A DNA stretch of 64,000 bases from Luidia sarsii (Eukaryota; Echinodermata; Asteroidea; Paxillosida; Luidiidae): NCBI GenBank assembly GCA_949987565.1, contig OX465107.1:12780413-12844412 (forward strand). Reading direction: 5' to 3'. Positions within the stretch are counted from its first letter, which is position 1. Each line of letters begins with the position of its first letter. Both the position numbers and the translations under genes were made by a program. The notes below the pieces were generated by a model. The model did no database searches and had not been told where the DNA came from. It was given only the letters and a program-made list of their open reading frames with translations. Shown one piece after another: positions 21,741 through 34,160 of this stretch.

Positions 21741-24700
21741 CACCCCGTGCACCGTAAAAAAGCCGAGGGGGGAAATAGCGATACTCACCCGGGCCGTGGT
21801 TGCCATCGCAGACGGCCCATTGTGAATCACGGACCTCGGCTCGGAAACACTCTTGGTTTTGGTTTCAGGTCGTGGGATATTCAGAGCTGCTTTTCAGTGT
21901 TGCTGTTTACCATTCCCCCCCCCCCCAATTGAATGTTCGAAAGGAGACTTTTGAAATGGAATAATGTGTGAACGGACGTTGGACCTACATGTAGATTTAC
22001 AAACGAGTAGCTAGTACCATACCCACAAACACTTCCGTCTTGTGTCATTTGTAAAATCAAGTGATATCATGTTTTAAAGTTTTTAATTGGATACCGACAG
22101 TTAAGTTGTTATTGCTTGAATACTACAAAATAGCCTTTCTCAGATATCCCCTTGACTACTTTGCATTATTTTAACGGAAATCATGCATATCCAAATATTA
22201 TAGTAATACTGTAGTGTATGTAAACAACAATATGAACATTGATTTTTAAACAACTTGGTGAATTTACAGAGATGCAACAGTGCCTACAAGTACAAACATC
22301 ATCATAAATAATTAATACTTAATAGTCTTTATTCCAATCAATCAAACAGAGGAAAATTGGCAAAGAAGAATTTGTCACTCTGGACTCAGACCTCTGGTGT
22401 AACCTACGCGGGTCCAAGTCAGGTGTTAGTTTGTTGAAGTCAAAATATGATTTTGATCTTTATGCACTGTATTGATAATACCCCCACAAGTATTTATTTT
22501 GGACTGTAGAACTAGAAGAAGGCCTATTTGTTAATGTTTGAATTCCACCCAAATCCCAACAATTTTGAAACTGAAGCCAACTTGACAGTACAGTAGTACA
22601 GTACACTGTACAGTATATCTCCCTCCAACTGACTTCACAGGAAATTACATACCGGTAGTCCTCATTTAAAACAGTTTCCATTGCAGATTGCGAAACAGAA
22701 AACTAAAGTCCATTTGAACTTATTGGTCTTATAGTTATAGTTATAGTGTTTAAGAGACAGCAGACTTGTTTTTTGGGGCCAGAAGTGTGGTTTTTGAATG
22801 GTTATTATATACTGTAGTTTCTGTTTTCAAGTGTACGCTACTACTATGTGGTAAACCAGGGGTAGCGAAAACAGTTTGGGACTGGCTTGAAATCCTTGAA
22901 TAACAGCCCTCATTCACTGACTGTTGTGTTGGGCCAAAAGGTGCATTGTTGAACCCTGACTATTGTGTCTTCAATCCATTGCATACCTCTCAATAGGTAA
23001 TGAGAGACCAGGTAGAAATGTGTAAAAAGCTCACTGCACTGTGGTGCCTAGCCCCTTTTTCCCCTTAAAAGTGGAAGGGGGAAGGGAGGGGGGAGGGAGG
23101 GAGGGAGGGAGGGAGGCAGGGAGGCAGGGAGGAAAGCACAGGCACTGTGTGCCTGAATTAATGCAATAATTGACAGATCGCGTTGTGGAGATTTTGACCT
23201 ACTTGAACATGTTTTATTCGCTTCAATTGTGGTTTTGGTTTCTGCGATTCAGTTGATTTCATTGTGCATACTTCGCTTGGTCGGCACTCCTCGTCAATAG
23301 TGAGCAGAACAACCGGGAATGCATTTGTTATTCAGTCTTGTGAAGAAAGCAAATTAATCTTGTGAGAGTGTACTAGTGTAGTTAATGTACGTGCTGGTAT
23401 CAATGATGACAAGTTGGAAAGGTATTCCAAAGGAATGACTTTAGGTTTGAAAGAAGTTGACCATGTACATGGTACAGTACTGTATTTACTCAGTTTGTTG
23501 TTTGAGTTGTTAGATGATAGGCTCGTATTTTTATGTTGGTCCTGTTATCTTTCAAAGTTCTCTTTTTATTTTTTTCTCACGATTCTTACTCCACATTAAT
23601 TAAAGGACAATTGATTGTCTTTGAAATCTGTTCACGATGATGGGATGTTGTTAACCTGCCAGCTTGTTGAAACTTCAAACCATGTACATGTATATGTGTG
23701 GTTCATTTATGGGTGTTTTTGGTAGGATGATCTTTATCCGGACAGTTGGGGGGGAAACAAGGCAAATAGGCCCATTATCTAATTTATTGCCTTTTATATA
23801 ATGACCCCGCGAAGGGGATGTGAGTGGTTTGGGGGAGATTCAGGTTCCTGTCTGGCCTACATGTATGTACCGGTAGCATGTACATGTACAATAGGCGCGT
23901 CTATCAAGGTTAGAAAGGCCTGACGTTTTGGTCTCACATCCTTAGCAACGGTTCTGGTGGGATGAGGTTAATGTCTGGACAGTGGACATAAGACCGAAAT
24001 AAAAAAAGATATACATGTACCGGTAGTAGAGAGAGAGAGAGAAAGAGGAAGCACTGATATATATCCTACATGAGGGAAAGCCCACATTGCATTCCACTCT
24101 TGGGCTTTTTTTCATTCATTCTGCGCCTTCCAGTAAGCTTCCTTCCTGCTGAGGAAGTGTGAGGTTTGGGCTATCCGGTATGACCAAACCGACGGATGCA
24201 AATGGGGTTTTAAGGTCTGGCCCGCACTCCCAGAGAGGAGACCAGGGCTACAGTAGGTCTCACTCTCTTGTTTTTATTTGTGCCTTGAAATTAGTCAATT
24301 TTTAAGGAAGCCACTGTGTCTCCTTAGCTTTGTGAACTGTGAAGCACCTTGTTTGTTTTGTTTTTCGCAGAAGGGGGGTTATTTTAAGACACTGCCAACA
24401 AACAGTGTGGCTATGCTGGTTTTCAAATTAGGCCTATACCTCAACCGAGGTGCTTTTTTTTTTGGAGAGAGAGCATCTTTAAAACAATGGCCTTTCTGGT
24501 GCCAGTGGCTGCTGGAAAAAGCTCTACATAGCTGCCAGCCATTCCTATTTTGGAGGAATCATTTCTCTTTTTGTTTGGTAGAAATGGATCACTTTTTACA
24601 AGCTCTTGACAACAGATTCTGAATTTGGGCTTTGAAATTAATGCACACGTATGTATTCCTATGTACAGTGTACATGTACATGTTGTTTGCTATGTGATTC

Positions 24701-25018
24701 CTCTTTTTTAGCAGAAGAAATCTTAATTTCCTTTAAGATAGGTGCGGCAGCCATTGCTATGAGGCCATCTGAAAGCAGCTGGGAACTGGTGGGTCAGTTG
24801 GTCAGTCAGCTGACTGGCTGCCGTCCCTAAATCGTGACGGACAAATATGTAGGTTTATGGCCAAGTAAGACATTTCAGCGGAATATCTCTGGAGGCCTGA
24901 CTGTGGCTGGCCTGCCAGAGAAAATGATAAAAAGAAAAAAGATTTAAATATTTACAAAGAAAACTTTAACTGAAAGACTAGTTGACTATTAGGGAAGGCC
25001 ACCATCTATTGATCTAAG
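21741..25018. other. Putative first-intron sequence, no exon seen
   Basis: Mostly unique AT-rich sequence. It contains a (GGGA)n run at about 23,075-23,130, a weak GGCCTGACGTTTTGGTCTC fragment at about 23,918 and scattered ACATGTAC palindromes. The longest open frame (24,278-24,622) has no recognisable motif and no supporting splice sites. Confidence 0.5.
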
Positions 25019-25105
25019 GGCTGGATAGCTCAGATGGAAGAGCGCTGGTAGTGGTACACATGTACATCAATCCAGAGGTCTCGGGTTCAAGTCCCAGTCA
25101 AGCCA
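25019..25105 (+). repeat. tRNA-like sequence / SINE head with interrupted anticodon arm
   Basis: It reads as a tRNA: acceptor GGCTGGA against TCAAGCC (one mismatch), TA, D-arm GCTC-AGATGGAA-GAGC, anticodon stem CTGG..CCAG, and T-loop TTCAAGT within GGGTTCAAGTCCC (B box). At 87 nt it is about 14 nt longer than standard, because ACACATGTACAT-type sequence sits in the anticodon loop. That insert is either an intron-like insertion or microsatellite growth. T-stem mismatches make a functional tRNA unlikely, and a tRNA-derived SINE remnant is preferred. Confidence 0.55.
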
Positions 25106-27984
25106 AAGTTTTCTTTGCCATTTGTTCAAATGTTCCCAGTCAGTTTTCCTTTCTTTGTTTGAAAAAAGAGAGAAAAGAATAAGAACTATGGATGAGCTAT
25201 GGTCTTTGCGATGTGAATTTGACGTCATGTGATCCAACACAAGTCATGGACAAGTTGTAAAACTTTTCTCAGTTTGTGAGCTGTGAGTCTAGCTGGAATC
25301 TCACTTGAGCAATATTGACCGGGATTCTCCGGAATTTTTTCGGCGACTAGATATATTTGCCCTCCTTTCTACTGATTATTGATGGAAGCAAATTGTAACC
25401 CCTGTCGATTCCATTTTTCGAGACGCATTTTATAATATGCAGCTGTTTGCTTTATCACAGGTAAACTGTTAGGGACCTCACAGGTGTAATGGTGTGGACC
25501 ATGGAACAAGCCCCCCCAAAAAATATCCCTAGGAGAAATAAATCTACAGTATATATCAAATCAATCGCCGTTTTGCGGACTGGGTTTTGACATTTATGGT
25601 CTAGCAGTAGCAGAATCCTTCTGGGTCTGGTGGATCTCTTTCTCGCCGCTTCAGTGGCATTCCCTATGTCCTTTTACAGGCTTGTGCCCAGGAATGTACT
25701 GTATACAATGTACATGTTCGTATGTAGGCCTTGGTCTCACAGGAGAGACTATAGGCTGCTTCACGACTCCCCCACCCACTGTAACCTCGGAAATTTACGA
25801 GCTCTCCTTATTAAACCACCCCCTTCTCTCCAGCAGTTTCGGAGCAATTTACCTCAAGTTCACAACTGGCTTTCATTGGGATGTACATGTGTACATGTAC
25901 AGTCAGTGTACCGGGTACAAGTATACATGTACACAAGTACACATACACGTACATGTTGGTCAGTTGCAGTCTTAGCCCATTTCCCATATCTCTCAACATC
26001 TGTGATTGAGCAGTTCACTGTGCACATTTTATTTAGTAAAGGAAATGGTTATTGCTCTCAAATAAGGGCCTTGATTTACTTGAACAGGAAAGGTGTGTTA
26101 AAAAAAATATATATACATGTAGTGCATGTATTTTAGCTTAACCTTGTTGCACTGACTGTGCAGTATCTAAATGCTATCTGGAGTGTTGTTTAAACACTGT
26201 TCTGTGGGGCATTCCAACGGACTGGAGGAGACCGGTGCCAGACCTTTGGACGTTCATAAATTTCAATTGCCGGTCTAAAGTGTGATGTGCCAGCTTTGGA
26301 ATTTCCCCAGCCCAGAGTAGAAGGGCTGGCAGATAAAAAAAGAAGAAGAAAACTTGGCCTTTGGACTGTACCGGTATGGTGTTTGCCAGGCACAGAATTT
26401 GGAGTTACTAACCAACGGAATGAAGGGCCGTCCTTTTGGTATGCTCAAAACAATGTACAGGTCTGCTATGGCTAATACTAAGCCTTATCATCGCTGTATA
26501 ACAAACAAAGTTGACTCTTCTGTGCCCTCAGCTGATTGTTGTATTAGTAATCCAATGGTACATGGCAGGGAGGGGGGATACTTCTTTGATTGTCCCAGTC
26601 CACTTTGAGCATTTCGGAGAACCTGCAGAGGGTCTTTGATGCCTGATAGGTTGCCAGATCCTCTCCCCCCCTTTTTCTGACTTGGGTTTCAAATGTAGTA
26701 CTCATGGGTCATGATGGGTGTGTGTTGCAGTAAGTAAGGCGATCTTGGCAAGAGAACTGGTCATGGCCGTTTTGCTCTGCCTACCCCACCCCCCTACCAC
26801 CCCAGAAAATGATTTGATAATGGTAGTGCCTTTGGGCAATCCAAACTCCCCAAGATACTCCTTGGGTAAAACTACATGTACATGTACAGTGTACATGTAG
26901 ACTGACTTTCTTAAGAACCTAACATGAACATGTACAAATTGTACATTGTACACTGTAAACAGTACAGTACACCAATGTACATGTATACATGTACATTTCA
27001 CTGAGCATTTTTTACAGTATGTGACGGCAGGGTACATGTAGGCCTACGTACGTAAAAATCCTAAAACCTTTGAACTGTTTGGCAGCAAGTCCGGGTGCTC
27101 AGCTTGCCTCTTGGCTGACGAATTCAGTACCTTGCAGTTGCATGGTACTGAACAACAAGAAGTGGGAACTCCCTGTGGTGCATACGTTTTCTCAGAACTC
27201 CACTTCTGAGGAAGACTGTGTATACATACACAAAGGTCCCATGTGACCCTTATGATGAAAACAATCATGAAATGCATACAGTACATGTATTGAGATGGGA
27301 AAATTGATGGTTGGAAATGGCACCAAGTTATTAAGCAGTCAAATGATTTCATTAGAAAGGAAATGCCCCTAATGTCAATATACATGCAGAGATGATGGTA
27401 AACACGTAACTGGGATGTATGGCTCCAGCTCCACTGAACTTTCATGCACAGTAAATGTACGTGTACTTGTGGTCGTGGAGTATCTGTATGGGTCCGGAGT
27501 AGGCCTACATTTTAGGCTTTAGTAGTCAGCAAAGGAAGCTTTGATTTAAACATTGTGCAAACAAGACTCCTCTTTGGTAAGAGGCGTGGTTCTGCCACAA
27601 AATCTGAGCAGGTTTTCAGATTTGGTCTTCTTCATCTTCTAATTTGTGGATGCAAAAAAATTGCAAATGCACCGGAACGCCGTCCGCAGCGACATGATTA
27701 TATGGCATCTGCTGATGGTCGAGGAATGGCATCTGGTTGACCCTTGACCTCTGCTTCCTCTTCCATCCCGCCTCCCTCCCGAGTCTGTCATTTGTCCTCA
27801 GCACTGTTGGCTCCTCTCTCTCTAGTGCGTACGAATCAGGGGGTTTTGAGTTGAGTGCCATCCCATGTGTGTTGCTCATGATTCATCGTCATGGGAGATG
27901 AAGGTCAGCATCGGTTCACCTCACTGCCAGCAACTGACATCTCATCCAAGTCAGATGCTGAGATGGAAACTTTGCATCTGTATG
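25106..27984. other. Non-coding stretch with scattered ACATGTAC palindromes
   Basis: No exon could be supported. ACATGTAC/TGTACA words cluster at 25,690-25,960 and 26,870-27,000. The remaining sequence appears unique. Confidence 0.5.
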
Positions 27985-28398
27985 TTTCCCCTTCTCTCTC
28001 ACTCTCACTATGTCCCCCTCTCTCTTTCCCCCTCTCCCATGCACCCCTCCCCCTCTCTCTATCACTCTCTCTATCTCTCTCTTTCCATCCTTCTCCCTCT
28101 CTCTCTTCCTCCCTCTCTCTCTCTCTTTCTCCCTCTCTGTCTCTCTCTCTCTCTCTCCCTCTCCCTCTCCCTCTCCCTCTCCCTCTCCCTCTCCCTCTCC
28201 CTCTCCCTCTCCCTCTCCCTCTCCCTCTCCCTCTCCCTCTGCCCCTCCCTCTCCCTCTCCCTCTCCCTCTCCCTCTTCCTCTCGCTCTCCCTCTCTCTCT
28301 CCCTCTCCCTCTCCCTCTCCCTCTCCCTCTCCCTCTCCCTCTCCCTCCCTCTCTCTCTCTCTCTCCCTCTCCCTCTCCCTCCCTCTCTCTCTCTCTCT

Positions 28399-28443
<45 letters not shown>

Positions 28444-28616
28444 TCTCCCTCTCCCTCTCCCTCTCCCTCTCCCTCTCCCTCTCCCTCTGCCTCTGCCTCT
28501 GCCTCTCCCTCTGCCTCTGCCTCTGCCTCTCCCTCTGCCTCTCCCTCTGCCTCTCCCTCTCCCCCTCTCCCTCTCTCCCTCTCTCCCTCTCCCTCTCCCT
28601 CTCTTTCTCTTTCTTT
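27985..28616. repeat. Polypyrimidine (CT)n/(CCCTCT)n satellite
   Basis: About 630 bp of CTCTCT and CCCTCT units, with a short CTCTGC phase near 28,487-28,556. The + strand has almost no purines. Ser/Leu/Pro frames of about 250 codons on the + strand and Glu/Arg frames on the - strand are artefacts. Confidence 0.95.
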
Positions 28617-31539
28617 ATGCCTTCTTGAGCAGTGTTTCAGAGAAACAGAGCAGCCGGAGGAATATGATACGTCCTGACCTGGCCAGGAATTTCCTCCCTG
28701 GCTCCCCTCCAACAATGCCTGCTCTGCATTTACTTTACCGCCCCTCTTCCGTTCCTCTCTCCTGATCCTCCAGTGAGATGGAGATTGGAGAGGCCCATGA
28801 TTCAGACTCCCGCTCAGCAAGGAAGTTTTGCTGTTCGTCATTTCACCCTTGGAATTGTTTCTGTGTGTGTCACTTTAAACAGTGGATTTTTTTTTATTGC
28901 CCGTGATGCTTCATTGTCCTTATCTTGCCAGTGGCTTTTAATATGGTGTACTTTTTGTAGTCTCGCGGAACCCAATGCACTGACAAGGTGTTTCTTACAT
29001 TAGCAAAGCAAATCCTTAGAAGTGCTCTCAAAGTAGTAAGTAGCTGTGTAGAAATGTACAGTAGCTGGCAGTTTTCAAGAGGTGATCAGAAGATAATCAT
29101 AGGACTTGTTCTGACAATAGTTAGAACACCCAAAAATTAGGAAGGCCTGACGTTTCGATTCTAGCAGGATCTTTCTCAAAGACAGAATGACAGGGACAAA
29201 ACAAGTAGGAGGTGGAGAGTAACAGGGACATGGATGACAGACAGGGAACAAAGGGGATAGCTGGTAGGGTGTGATCAAAGAGAAGGGCAGGGGTTTGTGG
29301 TAGGGATTAGTTATTGGAAGTATGAAATATCAAAGGGGGAGGCTGAAAGAGAGAAGTGGGGGAGTTCACTCCTAGGCCCTCATTTTTGATATTCGCTTTT
29401 AAGCAAATAAGTCAGTAAGCAGTTTGCAACATTTTTGCATATTACTGTAATAAATTAGAAAACGATCAAAATAAAAGTTGCCCCTTTTAAAGTCGAAGAA
29501 TTCACCTACGCAATATGTCTATTAGCATTTCACAGGAAACCCTCATCATTTCTTTTCGGGGGCCCTGCGGTGGTCGTACCCAACTTCACCACCCAGCCTC
29601 TTTTTTTTCTTCTTTTTTTTTTTGGGGGGGGCCTCTGCGTAGATGAATTTTCACAGAGCACAACCCTCCACTGAAATTTCCAGTCTAAATGGACCCGGCA
29701 CATGTAACAAGAGCCTTAGAGTTTTCCACTGAAAATGTGTTCAACTCCAAGAAGGTTTATGCTGCCCAAGGGAAGTTGGTCAGGCTGAAGAGCAATTTCT
29801 AGATATTATACGACCACTGGGAGTAGACTGTTAAACTGACATAAGAGCAACTTTTCCAGCAACTGCTGGTCGTGCACCCCCCCCTCTCCTCCCTGAAAAA
29901 CCCCTAAAGCTGGGACAGTTTTTGTTTTATTTTTCCTGGGAGCTGCATGGAGGATACTGAGATTCTTAAGGTTGACGGTTTGTAGGTCAGAGTCATGCCC
30001 TTATTCCCTTTTTATCGAAGACGAAGACCACACACATGATAGATTTGTACGCGTATGACGTATCCCGTGGAACTTGTGTCATTCTCTCAGTGTGGCAGAG
30101 AAGCAGGGTACCAAGCTGCGCTTGCACTGCTCTATCGGTGCTGGCCACCGGCTCAGCATGAGTTCAGGTACATGCACCATGTCCCACACATAGCAATCCT
30201 TTCTCATGCCTTGCTTCGTTTAACATTCGCTGACTCCTCGTGGGAGGAAAACAAGATTAGATACGGAGTCTGGCACCAGACCAGCGAGCTGACTGACTCT
30301 TTCCCTGCATCCCCCCCCACCGTACCTGCCTCGACTCCCCTCGTCTCTCAGTTCATTAACACACACTGGGCTGTTTGGCCACGCGGAGCTAGCATTGTGC
30401 TCGTCCCAGTTTCTGGATAGATAATTTAAAGAGACGAGCGACCCTTCATTGCCACTTGCCTTGCCCAGAACTCACCAGACTGAAATTGATCGGAGACTCC
30501 CCCAATCCCATTACATCGTTGCTAATAATTAGTCCCAGTGGAAAAACGGCGGGACCAGTGTGTCTTGCATAATCGCCGCAATTCCCACAGCCAGTGATGC
30601 CTCTGACGAAAGCCCGAAGTTTGGGGGGGTTGAGAACATGAACTTGAGGCTTCATGATTGATGTGCTTTTTGAACGGAAGAAGAACGAAAGAAATAACCA
30701 GCAGGCGTCCAAAGCCGTTCCGCACTGTTAGCTCTCAGCGACAGATTATTCAGGCTCTGTTGCCAGATGTTACATACATGTATCCCCCCTTTTTTGTTTC
30801 ATTCCCAATTTCTTTTTTCACTAAGGCCACGGAGAAAATAACGTCAGAATCGGAGGACCTGATATTGGACGTGTCCATGGCCTCACTCCGGGACTTATTT
30901 GCATGCAAATTAAATCGGGCGGCTTCGGTTTTTGCGTTTCCTCTACCCTTAGACGAGAGTAGACCCAAGTCGCACTGCTCATGCATGGTGATCACATTAA
31001 GACAGAAAATTGAAAAATCCAATTAATTTAGGCTCGTGTCGACTCGAGTCATTCTACCCCAGAGAATTAATACATCATCCAAAGATCATCAAAGTGCCAG
31101 GAAACCAAGGGGGCTTGGTGTTGCGGTCCTAGCAGGACCTTCCTCAAAGGATACGGTGACTCCTGCTAGGCTGCTACTAGGACCGACAGAATGGCAGATG
31201 CATTTTGCAGTCATTTGAAATGCCTACATGTACATGTAGCTCCTTCATGCAAGACAGTACATGTAGTAGCATGGCTGTTCCAACTACGGGAAAAACTGCG
31301 ATTTGAATTGCGAATCAAAATTGTTTTTTTGGTTGTGTCCACACAGGCCACAAAATTGCGAGCTGATTACCGGTAGTGATTATGGTTACTCAGTTTTTGT
31401 CAAATGGTGGGTGTGTCCTTGAGGATGGCCCATGCAGGGAGACATACAGTATAAACAAGCACGGAACTTCCTGTCAATCAGAGCACGAGCGGTGCATTGT
31501 GGGATTAAAAAAAAAAAAAAATGGTGCGATTCAGTGGAG
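28617..31539. other. Mostly unique non-coding stretch with element fragments
   Basis: It contains GTCAGGCC-element pieces at 29,125-29,190 with the matching tail at 29,375-29,450 (the element is apparently split by about 185 bp of other sequence) and at 31,108-31,190. The block 30,300-31,030 is free of recognisable repeats, has several CpGs and holds a POU-type palindrome, so it is the best candidate here for a conserved non-coding element. Confidence 0.5.
30897..30910. promoter_or_regulatory. Palindromic double octamer ATTTGCATGCAAAT
   Basis: The 14-bp perfect palindrome contains ATTTGCAT and ATGCAAAT, the octamer on both strands overlapping by two bases, and is followed by TAAAT. POU-family (Oct) factors bind single octamers, and dimers bind related palindromes. 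Function at this site is inferred from the motif alone. Confidence 0.35.
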
Positions 31540-31740
31540 CGTTCCCACACAAACCGTGTCTCAAATAAACATGATTATTTGAAAATGTCTCACTTTTTGT
31601 GGAGTCCAAATCACGATTCAAATTCCAATAATAATCACGCTTATTGTGTCCACTCATGCACACAAACAAAGTGGAGTTTGAATCGTGATTCAAATCGCGA
31701 TCCAAATAATCATGTTTATTTGGTGTACATACTGGAAACG
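31540..31740. mobile_element. Inverted-repeat element rich in AATCGCGATTC-type words
   Basis: The left end CGTTCCCACACAAACCGTGT and CAAATAAACATGATTATTTG is mirrored by CAAATAATCATGTTTATTTG and GGAAACG on the right. The interior repeats AATCGTGATTCAAATCGCGA words. Related sequences are at 41,890-42,305, 61,333-61,452 and 63,170-63,318. It is non-coding. Confidence 0.7.
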
Positions 31741-32321
31741 GCCCCAGAGAAGACACCTAAAATGTACGTGTACGTGAAGAGGCTCATCATTTCAGGAGAG
31801 TGACAGCAGGGGGCATGCTATGGCAAGCATGGCTCCAATGGGCAAAGCTCTTGCTTAGGGTTGCCAGGCAAATAGTGGCCCATGTTTCAACAGTGAAATG
31901 GGTACCACTCCAGTACATGTAGTTGCTAGGAACCGGTGACTGTTGAAGAATCTGCATACAGGATTCCCCGAACATGTACAGTACATTGTGGTGTACATGC
32001 ACTGTACTGGTAGGCCTACATGTACAATGTACACAGAGCTTAGTGGCTTTAGCTAAAGCTTTGAATGAGTGAAGCCCTCATAGTCATACTGTATGCACAC
32101 GCACATAGCTTTTCCCAATTGTCTGTAATATTGTCAAGCTTCAATGATCTTCTCCGTGACTCAATGAAGGTTTTTGGGAATCGTCAATTCATTCCCCCCC
32201 CCCCCCCCCCCCGGTTTTCATTTGAAGTTTTTTAAACGCATGCTCTGATTCTGGTAGCAATGTGGGGTTCACCGGCTGTTTTCAGAGTCGAAGAAAAATG
32301 ACTTACCGGTACATGTACATG

Positions 32322-32630
32322 GTGTCAGTGTCACTGTCCACTTTGTGCTTCCACCACATAGTGTCAGTGTCACTGTCCACTTTGTGCTTCCACCACATAG
32401 TGTCAGTGTCACTGTCCACTTTGTGCTTCCACCACATAGTGTCAGTGTCACTGTCCACTTTGTGCTTCCACCATGTAGTGTCAGTGTCACTGTCCACTTT
32501 GTGCTTCCACCACATAGTGTCAGTGTCACTGTCCACTTTGTGCTTCCACCACATAGTGTCAGTGTCACTGTCCACTTTGTGCTTCCACCACATAGTGTCA
32601 GTGTCACTGTCCACTTTGTGCTTCCACCAT
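32322..32630. repeat. 39-bp minisatellite, 8 near-identical copies
   Basis: The unit is GTGTCAGTGTCACTGTCCAC followed by TTTGTGCTTCCACCACATA. Eight copies start every 39 bp from 32,322, and the fourth has a CATG variant. Identity is near 100 percent, implying recent expansion. 39 is a multiple of 3, so 13-residue repeat frames appear on both strands. There are no spacers between units, so it is not CRISPR-like. Confidence 0.97.
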
Positions 32631-33887
32631 TCAAACCTTCAAATCTAATCAAAGTGGGGTCTACGGTAGTTTGTGGGGGTTAGTTTGGGGCTGTCCATAC
32701 ATGGACACAGTTCATTCATTCGGCACAAGCTTCTCCTCCTCCGCCCCATCCCCCATCACAAATTTCAGCTTGAATAAGCAACTGTGCCAGTCAACAATAG
32801 CCCTGCGGCCCGCCACAGTAAACAACAAGGCCCCGAGACAAGAGCTGCAGTACATGTGCAAACATTTGGGTTTTTTTTGGGGGGGGGGAGGGGCTTTTGT
32901 AATTCTGACCTTGCCTTTTTTTTTAACACAGGTTTTCCCTTTGCTTTGCATTATTTTAGGTGTGAATGAAACACACGTGAACCATAAATTTCCTTGAGTG
33001 ATGGATTATTGGAATCCATCCGTCTCCCCGCAAAAAAACAAGGCCTTTTATTGTTCTCGTCTAGAAACCACATTTCTGATACTTGACTGGGACTGTATCC
33101 AGAATCATAAAACAAACACAGGTCAGTTGGTAATCCATTAAACAATTTATTTGTATTTTATTTGAGTAGGGTGCAGTTTGAATTTGGAGTTGGTTTGTTA
33201 TTGGTGTTGATTCTTTTCTTTGTTTGTAAGTAGGCCTATAAATTATACACTGTGAATTTGTGATCAATAGTACATGTAGGCCTATACCAAAACAGTATTC
33301 TACTTCACTGGGCTAATCTTCCGGTTTAGTGCAGGTCGAATCGAATCAGAGAAACACACACTATGTACATAATTACCACAAAAAAAAGAGAATATGCATT
33401 ATAAATTATTTTAAACTTTATTTTGGACAGAGCCTTTAATTGGGATAACGGTGATTAGCTGGGGCATGTTGGGGAACTGTTCTTGGAAAATGCAGCGAGG
33501 ATTAGATCATTAGTATAGTGCCGGTAAGTTCAAGGGCAGTGTTGGGATGGGAGGGGGAAGGTAAGATTGAGGGGTGTGGGAGGGGAAGGTAGGTAAGGAT
33601 TAGGATAAAGGGGTGAGGGTTGGGCCAAAACGAGGCGTCATTGTCAATAAATTCTACTCCCTCACTTTGGGGGCCTCCATTAACGCAAGGCCACACACTG
33701 GACACAGGTTGGATGGGAAAGGAAGGAATATTTGTTCTGGCAAACGGATCAGTCCTTAATCCCCCCTATTTTTTTATTTGTTTTATATATTTTTTTTAAT
33801 CTGAAGAGAATACCCGTAATCAACTGGATAAAAATAAAACGCCTTTGAGTTTGATTTGCCTGGAATGACGAGCCAAACGGATGTTGG
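32631..33887. other. Unique non-coding stretch
   Basis: No exon could be supported. It includes homopolymer G and T runs near 32,870-32,930. A run of about 18 C lies just before the preceding minisatellite at 32,195-32,212. Confidence 0.5.
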
Positions 33888-34160
33888 CCTGGCCAATGGT
33901 CTGGCCAATGGTCTGGCCAATGGCCTGGCCAATGGCCTGGCCAATGGCCTGGCCAATGGCCTGGCCAATGGCCTGGCCAATGGCCTGGCCAATGGCCTGG
34001 CCAATGGCCTGGCCAATGGCCTGGCCAATGGCCTGGCCAATGGCCTGGCCAATGGCCTGGCCAATGGCCTGGCCAATGGCCTGGCCAATGGCCTGGCCAA
34101 TGGCCTGGCCAATGGCCTGGCCAATGGCCTGGCCAATGGCCTGGCCAATGGCCTGGCCAA
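33888..34160. repeat. 12-bp minisatellite CTGGCCAATGGC, about 22 copies
   Basis: CTGGCCAATGGC is repeated about 22 times; the first few units carry GGTC instead of GGCC. Every unit holds a CCAAT pentamer and GGCC. The Gly-Leu-Ala-Asn and Ala-Arg-Pro-Leu frames are artefacts of the 12-bp period. Confidence 0.97.

Noticed and set aside
32322..32630. Possible CRISPR-like repeat array
   Set aside because: The units are contiguous without unique spacers and the window is eukaryotic.
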